Below are positions 13,874 to 20,363 of a stretch of DNA of 23,763 bases, piece by piece. The translations under genes and the position numbers were made by a program. Source of the DNA: Coriobacteriaceae bacterium (lineage in GTDB: Bacteria; Actinomycetota; Coriobacteriia; Coriobacteriales; UMGS124); NCBI GenBank assembly GCA_019420325.1, contig JAHZHK010000016.1, forward strand, positions 1 to 23,763, read 5' to 3'. The number at the start of each line of letters is the position of its first letter. The stretch's first letter is position 1. The notes beneath the pieces were generated by a model that saw nothing but the letters and a program-made list of their open reading frames with translations, had not been told where the DNA came from and did no database searches.

Positions 13874-15937
13874 ATGAAAACTCAAACGATTGCAAGGCTG
13901 GCTCTCCCCCTCGCCGTCGCGGCCGGGCTCGGCCTCGGCTGCGCCCCCGCGGTTCAGGCGTTCACGAGCGTTCTGACCCCCAGCCAAGCGTGGGCGGCCA
14001 CCGATGTCTCCTATAACGACGGCTCCTATACCGCCGAGGGCAAGGGCATCGGCGGCAAGGTTCCTGTGACCGTGACCGTCAAGGATGGCAAGATCGCCGA
14101 GGTCACCGTGGGCGACAACTCCGAGACCCAGGGCATCGGCTCCAAGGCAATCGAGCAGCTGCCCGCCAAGATCGTCGAGGCCAACGGCACCGAGGGCGTC
14201 GACGCCGTCTCCGGCGCCACCGTCACCTCCAAGGCGATTTTCACGGCCGTGGACGACTGCCTCGAGCAGGCCAAGAGCGGTGCAGCCCAGACTGAGACTG
14301 GCCTGTGGTACAACGACGGCACCTACACCGCCGAGGGCAAGGGCATCGGCGGCGAAGTGCCCGTGACCGTGACCATCAAGGACGGCAAGATTTCCGAGGT
14401 CACCGTCGGGGACAACTCAGAGACCCAGGGCATCGGCTCCAAGGCCATCGAGCAGCTGCCCGACACCATCGTCGAGGCCAACGGCACCGAAGGCGTCGAC
14501 GCGACCTCCGGCGCCACCGTCACCTCCAAGGCCATCTTCACGGCCGTCGACGAGGCCCTCGAGCAGGCCAAGGGCGGCGCCGCTGCCGAGCAGGCCGAGC
14601 AGGCCGCTCCCGCCGCCGATGACAGCAAGGCCGAGGACAAGGCCGAGCCCGCTGCCGACGAGAAGGCCGACGAGGCCGCTCCCGCCGAGGCGGGCCTGTG
14701 GTACAACGACGGCGAGTACTTCGCCGAGGGCAAGGGCATCGGCGGCGACGTGCCTGTGACCGTCACCGTCAAGGGCGGCAAGATCGCCTCCGTCGAGGTC
14801 GGGGACAACTCCGAGACCCAGGGCATCGGCTCCAAGGCCATCGAGCAGCTGCCCGACGCCATCGTCGAGGCCAACGGCACCGAAGGCGTCGACGCGACCT
14901 CCGGCGCCACCGTCACCTCCAAGGCCATCTTCACGGCCGTGGACGACTGCCTCGAGCAGGCCGGCACGACCGACGTGACACCTGCGGCAGCAACATCGAG
15001 CACGCATTCGGATGCCTCCGCCTCGGACAACAAGGTCACCGATTCGTCCGACTCTCTCATTGCCACAACGGATGATTACCTGGGCACCACGCGTTTCGGC
15101 AAGATGTCGATAACCATCCCCGATACGTACGCCTGCGAACAGTTCGATCAGAGCCCGACTTCGGATGGCAATCAGGCCGTGGAGGCAGCCTATTCGCGCA
15201 CCCTTTCGAAAACGAGCGCAATCTTCATTAAAGAGGTTTTCCTGGCAGACGCCGCAGCCGACTTCGACGATCCGAGCTTCTTGATTGACCTACTCGTTTC
15301 GGCAGACCTCGAAGCTACGAGCTCGGACGGGTCATGCGAGACAGTCGAAGAGATGTCTCAGCTTGGCAACGATACCTACTTTGGAATCTATACAATCAAG
15401 CTTGAGGGAACGGACATCACGGTACTGGGCGGCGGAGCCGTAGACGAAGACGGCAACCTGTTGCTCGTCAGGGTATTCGTACTCGGAAACGTCGATTCAG
15501 ACGACGTGTTCGAAGTTGTCGATTCGATCGAAGTAAACTGCGCGCCCGAAAGCCCTTCGAGCACCTCTTCCACCTCGCTCTCGCTCAGCCAAAGCTCCCG
15601 CGGCCTCTCTGGCTCCAGCGCGAGCTCCAGCCGCTCCTCCTACACCTCCTCGCGCGGTGAGCAGAACGCGCTTAACAGGGCGAATGACTACTTGGAGTTC
15701 ATGTCCTTCTCGCGCAGCGGCCTCATCGACCAGCTTGAGTTCGAAGGCTACACCACCTCCGAGGCTGAGTACGCCGTGGACAACTGCGGCGCCGACTGGG
15801 ACGAGCAAGCTGTGCTCAAGGCCGAGGAGTACCTCGACTTCATGTCCTTCTCCCGTAGCGGCCTCATCGACCAGCTCGAGTTCGAGGGCTTCACGTACGA
15901 CCAGGCCTCGGCCGCCGCAACCGCAGTGGGACTGTAA
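13874..15937 (+). CDS. secreted protein with three FMN-binding domains and two C-terminal Ltp repeats
   Basis: 687 residues; ATG 13874 follows GAGG at 5-6 nt. A Sec signal spans 1-28 or 1-42 (VQA or AWA cleavage sites). Three near-identical FMN-binding modules (PF04205 type) lie at 47-133, 146-232 and 277-363. Each carries SGATVTS, where Thr116, Thr215 and Thr346 match the threonine that ApbE-type transferases link covalently to FMN. An Ala/Glu/Lys-rich linker (about 233-275) separates modules 2 and 3. Residues 400-555 form an unrecognised domain with lower GC and different codon choice. After a Ser-rich stretch (558-595) come two Ltp-type repeats built on YL(E/D)FMSFSRSGLIDQLEFEG (606-625 and 653-672), a module of surface-exposed lipoproteins. 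I infer an extracytoplasmic redox carrier with several flavins held at the cell surface. The gene for the flavin transferase is not in the window. Confidence 0.88.
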   Translation: MKTQTIARLALPLAVAAGLGLGCAPAVQAFTSVLTPSQAWAATDVSYNDGSYTAEGKGIGGKVPVTVTVKDGKIAEVTVGDNSETQGIGSKAIEQLPAKIVEANGTEGVDAVSGATVTSKAIFTAVDDCLEQAKSGAAQTETGLWYNDGTYTAEGKGIGGEVPVTVTIKDGKISEVTVGDNSETQGIGSKAIEQLPDTIVEANGTEGVDATSGATVTSKAIFTAVDEALEQAKGGAAAEQAEQAAPAADDSKAEDKAEPAADEKADEAAPAEAGLWYNDGEYFAEGKGIGGDVPVTVTVKGGKIASVEVGDNSETQGIGSKAIEQLPDAIVEANGTEGVDATSGATVTSKAIFTAVDDCLEQAGTTDVTPAAATSSTHSDASASDNKVTDSSDSLIATTDDYLGTTRFGKMSITIPDTYACEQFDQSPTSDGNQAVEAAYSRTLSKTSAIFIKEVFLADAAADFDDPSFLIDLLVSADLEATSSDGSCETVEEMSQLGNDTYFGIYTIKLEGTDITVLGGGAVDEDGNLLLVRVFVLGNVDSDDVFEVVDSIEVNCAPESPSSTSSTSLSLSQSSRGLSGSSASSSRSSYTSSRGEQNALNRANDYLEFMSFSRSGLIDQLEFEGYTTSEAEYAVDNCGADWDEQAVLKAEEYLDFMSFSRSGLIDQLEFEGFTYDQASAAATAVGL
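14012..14962 (+). repeat. three 261-bp tandem in-frame repeats encoding FMN-binding modules
   Basis: Units are 14012-14272, 14309-14569 and 14702-14962, each 87 codons. Units 2 and 3 differ at only 2 positions across 140 bp (14408-14547 against 14801-14940). The end of unit 3 (GTGGACGACTGCCTCGAGCAGGCC type) instead matches unit 1. All three keep the flavin-attachment threonine. Confidence 0.92.
15662..15934 (+). repeat. two Ltp-family repeats at the C-terminus
   Basis: Two units of about 45 codons start near 15662 and 15806. They share YL(E/D)FMSFSRSGLIDQLEFEG almost residue for residue. The first includes the family's A-x-Y-A-V-D-N-x-G-A-D-W linker. The second ends the protein. Confidence 0.8.
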
Positions 15938-16039
15938 GCCATGAAAAACAAGAAGCGCACGGCGACACACTTCGCCGCGGCCCCCACTAACACGGCTACG
16001 TCCCCAGAACAGCCCGAATAACGCCCACTTGGCTTTCAA

Positions 16040-16082
16040 GGCGCCCCTCCAGGCAGTTCAGAGCTGCCCTCGGAGGGACGCC
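16040..16082 (+). terminator. hairpin downstream of the FMN-binding gene
   Basis: GGCG-CCCTCC-GGCAG pairs with CTGCC-GGAGGG-CGCC across small mismatches (16040-16056 with 16064-16082), about 100 bp past the stop. No T-run follows, so it is a weak or factor-dependent terminator at best. Apart from this and the promoter at 16218, bases 15938-16263 hold nothing clear. Confidence 0.4.
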
Positions 16083-16217
16083 CTCTACTTGAGGCAACAG
16101 AAAAAACCATTGGCAGGATATCGGGCAGGCGGCGGGCCCGATGGCGGGGCGCACCACGCACATCCGTCTTCCTTTTCCGCGCTTCCATATGCTGGGCAAT
16201 CCGGCCCGCGGCCAAAA

Positions 16218-16226
16218 TGCTAGACT
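16218..16226 (+). promoter_or_regulatory. extended -10 promoter for the second AAA-ATPase-like gene
   Basis: TGC-TAGACT (16218-16226) is an extended -10. The -35 position (AATCCG) is poor. Transcription would start near 16233, about 30 nt before the ATG at 16264. Confidence 0.35.
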
Positions 16227-16263
16227 CTTATCGAGCACCTCGAAACGAAAGGCGGCGAATGAC

Positions 16264-17871
16264 ATGGGCGAGGCAACCACCTCAAGCAGGTATCCCATTG
16301 GGATCCAGACGTTTGAAAAAATCCGCGAGGGCGGTTACCTCTACGTCGACAAGACGGCCTTTGTGCACGAGCTTGCGCACGGCTCCGGTTCGACCTATTT
16401 CCTCAGCCGCCCCCGCCGTTTCGGCAAGTCGCTTCTGCTCTCCACCATGCAGGCATATTTCGAAGGCAGGCGCGAGCTCTTCGACGGACTCGCCATCTCG
16501 GAGCTTGAAACTGCCTGGGAATCCCACCCGGTCATTCGCATCGACCTCTCCACCGTGAAAACCGAGGACCAAGGGCAGCTTGAAGAGTTGCTCAATTACA
16601 CATTGTCGGAACAAGAGGCCCTTTGGGGCCGAAACGCCGATGCAAAGACCCCCGGCTCGCGACTCATGGCCCTCATCAGGGCGGCTTATGAACAAACGGG
16701 TAAGACCGTCGTTGTTCTCGTTGATGAGTACGACGCCCCGCTCCTCAATGTCGCGCACGACCCCGAGAAGCTCCATGCGTTTCGCCTGGCCATGCGGGAG
16801 TTCTTCGCCCCGCTCAAGGCATGTGACGAATACCTGCGCTTCGTGTTTCTGACGGGCATCACCAAGTTCAGCCAGCTCTCTATCTTCAGCGAGCTCAACA
16901 ATCTCAAGAACATCAGTCTCGACCACCGCTTTGCCGCTATCTGCGGCATCACCGAGGAAGAGCTGACAGGACAGATGTCTTCCGACGTCGACGCATTGGC
17001 AGCAACCCTGGGCATACATCGCAACGACGCCCTGGCCCGCCTCAAGGCAAACTACGACGGATATCACTTTTGCAGCCCATCGCCCGACATCTACAACCCG
17101 TTCAGCCTGCTCAGCGCCCTGGACTCCGGACAGCTCGACGCCTACTGGTTTGGCAGCGGCACGCCCACCGTTTTGGTCAACCTGCTCCAAAAGAACGGCT
17201 GGGAGATCGGCGATCTGGAAGACCGGGAGGCCGATGCGGAGGAGTTCGACGTGCCTGCCGAGGGCATGCAGACGCCGCTGCCAATGCTATACCAGTCGGG
17301 CTACCTCACCATCAAGTCGCGCGACCCCTTCACGGGCGCCTACACACTCGGCATCCCCAACGCAGAAGTCGCCCGCGGCCTATCGCGCGCGCTTGTAAGG
17401 CACGCCGCACCGCAGGCGCTCGGCGAGGTAGGAGGCCTGGTACGCACTATCTCGCGCAGCCTTCGCTCCGACTATATGGAAGACGCTCTTCAGGCAACGA
17501 AGGCGTTCATGGCGGGAATGCCCTATCACTTGGGGTCGCACAGCGAACGCGGGTTCCAGACAACATTTTGGCTGATATTCACCCTGCTTGGTGCCCAGAT
17601 CGACACCGAAGTACGAACTGCGACCGGGCGCGTGGATGCCGTCGTCAAGATGTCCGACTCCATATATGTGATGGAGTTCAAGTACAACAAGTCGGCCCAA
17701 GAGGCACTTGCGCAGATTGACAGCAAGGGCTACTTGCTTCCCTACGAGGCGGACAAGCGCAAGCTGTATAAAGTGGGCGTCAATTTCTCAGAAGCAAGCC
17801 AAACACTCGAGGACTGGGTCATCGAGGAGGACATGCGGCTCACCGAGCGGCCTCCCGTAGACAGATACTAA
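16264..17871 (+). CDS. AAA-ATPase-like protein with C-terminal PD-(D/E)XK nuclease-like domain
   Basis: 535 residues. ATG 16264 is chosen because the family begins with a short leader before RYPIGIQTFEKIREGG (9-24); AAAGG lies 11 nt upstream. The AAA-ATPase-like part has Walker A RPRRFGKS (49-56), Walker B VVVLVDEYDAP (149-159), TGITKFSQLSIFSELNN, and NYDGYHF...IYNPFS. The C-terminal nuclease-like fold shows Asp458 in GRVDAV and Glu471-x-Lys473 in VMEFKY, followed by ALAQIDSKGYLLPY, whose Gln/Lys helix is typical of PDDEXK_9. It is a closer match to the common gut-anaerobe form than the paralogue at 438-2303. The function is unknown. It stands alone with its own likely promoter and a terminator at 18095. 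Confidence 0.92.
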   Translation: MGEATTSSRYPIGIQTFEKIREGGYLYVDKTAFVHELAHGSGSTYFLSRPRRFGKSLLLSTMQAYFEGRRELFDGLAISELETAWESHPVIRIDLSTVKTEDQGQLEELLNYTLSEQEALWGRNADAKTPGSRLMALIRAAYEQTGKTVVVLVDEYDAPLLNVAHDPEKLHAFRLAMREFFAPLKACDEYLRFVFLTGITKFSQLSIFSELNNLKNISLDHRFAAICGITEEELTGQMSSDVDALAATLGIHRNDALARLKANYDGYHFCSPSPDIYNPFSLLSALDSGQLDAYWFGSGTPTVLVNLLQKNGWEIGDLEDREADAEEFDVPAEGMQTPLPMLYQSGYLTIKSRDPFTGAYTLGIPNAEVARGLSRALVRHAAPQALGEVGGLVRTISRSLRSDYMEDALQATKAFMAGMPYHLGSHSERGFQTTFWLIFTLLGAQIDTEVRTATGRVDAVVKMSDSIYVMEFKYNKSAQEALAQIDSKGYLLPYEADKRKLYKVGVNFSEASQTLEDWVIEEDMRLTERPPVDRY

Positions 17872-18094
17872 CCTGAAGCACCCAACCACAACGTCGGCCA
17901 TCTGCTGACGGATGACCGCCCCATCGTCTGGGAGCCGAGCGGAACAATACTGCTCCAAAACACGTCGAGCGTCTGCGTGCCGACGGCATCGGTGCGATTA
18001 CCAGTCGGATCGACACTGCGAGTCAAAATACGGCCTAGCCAAAAATGCCCTCCGCAAGGCGGGCGCCCCGTAGGGGGACAACCTTGATACGCAC
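17872..18094. other. gene-free stretch before a terminator
   Basis: The reading frame of the preceding gene happens to stay open past its TAA to a TGA near 18086. It has no start codon or ribosome site and resembles no family I know. Two short hairpins (GCCC/GGGC at 18047-18064 and CCCC/GGGG at 18066-18076) precede the terminator at 18095, so a small RNA or long 3' UTR is possible but unsupported. Confidence 0.3.
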
Positions 18095-18123
18095 AGGCCT
18101 CCGTTTGGGGGCCTTTCTTTTCT
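18095..18123 (+). terminator. rho-independent terminator
   Basis: AGGCCTCC pairs with GGGGGCCT (18095-18102 with 18107-18114, one U-G pair) around a GTTT loop. It is followed by TTTCTTTTCT. This is a textbook plus-strand terminator, 223 bp past the ATPase gene stop. Confidence 0.85.
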
Positions 18124-18272
18124 AAGGGTAACTCATAGACCGAGGCGCGGCGCCCATCTTTGCCGGCCTATCTGCAGACGGCGAGATTCGATGCGTTCGT
18201 CAGGCAAAAGCCCCAGCCTCCTCCTCCCCCATCCCCCGCATCCGCTCTTTTCTCCATGGCTGTTACGCGATG

Positions 18273-18301
18273 GTTACAAAATGCCTTTTCAGGTCTAGAA
18301 T
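18273..18301 (+). promoter_or_regulatory. promoter of the DASS symporter gene
   Basis: GTTACA (18273-18278, 4 of 6) and TAGAAT (18296-18301, 5 of 6) are 17 bp apart. The start would be near 18308, giving a leader of about 50 nt with the GGAAGGAAAGG ribosome site. This is the best sigma-70-type promoter seen in the window. Confidence 0.6.
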
Positions 18302-18356
18302 ACCGCCGCCTGGTTTTCTCTCGCAACGCGCGGCCGGGCGGAAGGAAAGGTACACC

Positions 18357-20144
18357 GTGTCTGAACTGCAAGAACCAAAGGAAACCCGGGCCGCAGCGGT
18401 CGCGGGCGGGCAAAACGGAGCCGATGGGTCCCGCGATGTCGCCGCCATGGCGCCCGACGACGTCCCCGAGGCCCTGGCCGAGGAGCTCGAGGTCGAACGA
18501 GAGGCGCAGGCTGAGGCCGACGAGCTCGCCTCGTCGTTTGTCGACGACGGCAACGAGGCCAACGTCCTCGAGACGCACGCCGTCCACACGCCCCAGCCTC
18601 GCCGCAAGCGCTGGAGGCTCCCCTTCTCGGAGAGCCCGCGCGGCCTCATCGGCCTCATCGTGGGCCCTCTGCTCGCCCTCATCGTGTGGATGGCCCCCAT
18701 CGCCGACCTCTCCACGAGCGCCCATGGCCTGCTCGCCATGATGTGCCTGGTGTGCACGTGGTGGATCTGCGAGCCCGTACCCATCCCCGTCACCTCGCTG
18801 CTCGTGCCGGTGCTCGCGGTGCTCACGGGCCTGTGCAGCGCAAGCGAGGCGTTCGCGCCCTTCTCCAACCCTATGATCTACCTCTTCCTGGGCGGATTCG
18901 TGCTGGCCAAGGCCATGATGCTGCATGGGTTGGACAAGCGCTTCGCCTACTGGTTGCTCTCGCGCAAGTGGGTAGGCTCGAGCCCAACGCGCATCTTCCT
19001 GGCCATCGGCGCCGCCACGGCCCTGTGCTCGGGTTGGGTATCGAACACCGCCACGGCCGCCATGATGGTGCCGCTCTCGGTGGGCCTGCTCGACGCCATC
19101 CGCCAGATGTTCTCCCGCGCCGGCCGCGAGGTGGACATGAAGACGTACAAGTACGCCACGGGCCTCATGCTCATGACGGCATATGGGGCATCGATCGGCG
19201 GCGTCCTCACACCCATCGGCACCCCGCCCAACCTCATCATGATGGGCTTCCTCGGCACCATGGCCGACGTGCACATCTCGTTCTTCCAGTGGATGACCTG
19301 GGGCGTTATCGCGATGATTGTGTACTTCGTCATCACGGCCGTGTTGCTCCAGCGCATGTTCCCCGCCGACGTGAAGGAGATCAGCGGCGCGCAGGAGTTC
19401 ATCGCCGAGCACCGCAGGCAGATGGGTGACTGGACGCTGGGCCAGATTTGCACGCTGTGCGTGTTCCTGCTCGCCGTGGTCCTGTGGGTCATGCCCGGCA
19501 TCCTGGGCGTCGCCTTCGGCACCGACAGCGACATCCTCGCCGCATACAACAAGATCCTGCCTGAGTCGATCGTGGCGCTTCTTGCCGCCATCCTGCTGTT
19601 CTTCCTGCCCGCACGCACCCGCCACGAAAGCGCCGAGGGTGTCGACGAACAGCACGGCCGCGTTATTTCCTGGAAAGAAGCCGTGGACGGCATCGAGTGG
19701 GGCACGCTTCTGCTTTTCGGCGGCGGCCTGTCCATGGGCTCGATGATGTACTCCACCGGCCTTTCGGCCTGGATCGGAGACTGCATCGTGCATGCCCTGG
19801 GCGGCTCCCCCTCGCAAGTCGTGCTCATCGGCACGTTCTGTGTGCTGGCCCTCGTCCTGTCGGAGATTTCCTCGCACACGGCCGCCACGAACATGGTGGG
19901 CCCGCTCGCCATCACCACCGCCGTCGCCGCAGGATTCGACCCGGTACCCGTGGCCGTGGGCGTGGCGCTTTCCGCCTCGCTGGGTTTCATGCTTCCCGTG
20001 TCCACCCCGCCCAATGCCATCGTGTACGCCAGCGGATACACGCCCATCACCACGATGATTCGCGCCGGTGCCATCATCGACGTCATCGGTATCTTCCTCG
20101 TGACCATCCCGCTCGTGATCTTCGTCGTGAGCGCAGTGGTGTAA
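18357..20144 (+). CDS. DASS/SLC13-family divalent anion:sodium symporter
   Basis: 595 residues from GTG 18357, chosen because AAGGAAAGG lies 6 nt upstream and the predicted promoter is at 18273-18301. The first ~90 residues are acidic, Ala/Glu/Asp-rich and end in a basic PRRKRWR patch, a cytoplasmic extension not found in typical members. The rest is a polytopic membrane protein with the paired substrate and sodium motifs of the family: WVSNTATAAMMVPL (SNT at 229-231) with ASIGGVLTPIGTPPNLI, and SHTAATNMVGPL (506-517) with MLPVSTPPNAIVY. Members import C4-dicarboxylates, citrate or sulfate with Na+. A dicarboxylate serving anaerobic metabolism is plausible, but the substrate is not readable from sequence. 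It is a single-gene unit with its own promoter and terminator. Confidence 0.9.
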   Translation: MSELQEPKETRAAAVAGGQNGADGSRDVAAMAPDDVPEALAEELEVEREAQAEADELASSFVDDGNEANVLETHAVHTPQPRRKRWRLPFSESPRGLIGLIVGPLLALIVWMAPIADLSTSAHGLLAMMCLVCTWWICEPVPIPVTSLLVPVLAVLTGLCSASEAFAPFSNPMIYLFLGGFVLAKAMMLHGLDKRFAYWLLSRKWVGSSPTRIFLAIGAATALCSGWVSNTATAAMMVPLSVGLLDAIRQMFSRAGREVDMKTYKYATGLMLMTAYGASIGGVLTPIGTPPNLIMMGFLGTMADVHISFFQWMTWGVIAMIVYFVITAVLLQRMFPADVKEISGAQEFIAEHRRQMGDWTLGQICTLCVFLLAVVLWVMPGILGVAFGTDSDILAAYNKILPESIVALLAAILLFFLPARTRHESAEGVDEQHGRVISWKEAVDGIEWGTLLLFGGGLSMGSMMYSTGLSAWIGDCIVHALGGSPSQVVLIGTFCVLALVLSEISSHTAATNMVGPLAITTAVAAGFDPVPVAVGVALSASLGFMLPVSTPPNAIVYASGYTPITTMIRAGAIIDVIGIFLVTIPLVIFVVSAVV

Positions 20145-20185
20145 GAGGCGCGCTGAGCACTGCCCATTGACGGTTCTCAAACACA

Positions 20186-20238
20186 GAGGCCCCGCCTGCA
20201 GCCTGGTACACACCAGCCGCAGGCGGGGCCTCTTCTCT
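20186..20238 (+). terminator. terminator of the DASS symporter gene
   Basis: A perfect 14-bp stem, GAGGCCCCGCCTGC with GCAGGCGGGGCCTC (20186-20199 with 20219-20232), has a 19-nt loop that itself contains TGG/CCA. TTCTCT follows. It lies 41 bp past the symporter stop. Confidence 0.85.
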
Positions 20239-20283
20239 ATCGCAGGGCACCAACACATGTCAGCACAAACCGGCGCGGCACAG

Positions 20284-20323
20284 CAAAAGACCCGTCTGCA
20301 AGCTTGTTCAACTTGCAGACGGG
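20284..20323 (-). terminator. terminator of the amt gene
   Basis: CCCGTCTGCAAG (20291-20302) pairs perfectly with CTTGCAGACGGG (20312-20323) around a 9-nt loop. On the minus strand it is followed by TCTTTTG. It lies about 40 nt past the amt stop at 20364. Together with 20186-20238 it separates the two convergent genes. Confidence 0.85.
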
Positions 20324-20363
20324 CCTTGTCGTTCAAGCACTTGGCGAAGCGGTCTTCGTTGCC

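Noticed and set aside
15941..16021. 26-codon ATG frame right after the FMN-binding gene stop
   Set aside because: Polar, low-complexity, no good ribosome binding site and no recognisable family; probably 3' UTR.
17872..18087. In-frame open stretch past the stop of the second AAA-ATPase-like gene
   Set aside because: No start codon or ribosome site, no family resemblance; long open frames are common in GC-rich DNA, and homologues normally end near this point.
18047..18123. Small RNA ending at the terminator
   Set aside because: Short hairpins precede the terminator, but no promoter was found; kept only as a remark on the gene-free stretch.
18168..20336. 722-codon minus-strand frame opposite the DASS symporter
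   Set aside because: His/Asp/Gly-rich antisense translation without motifs; the plus-strand symporter is clear.
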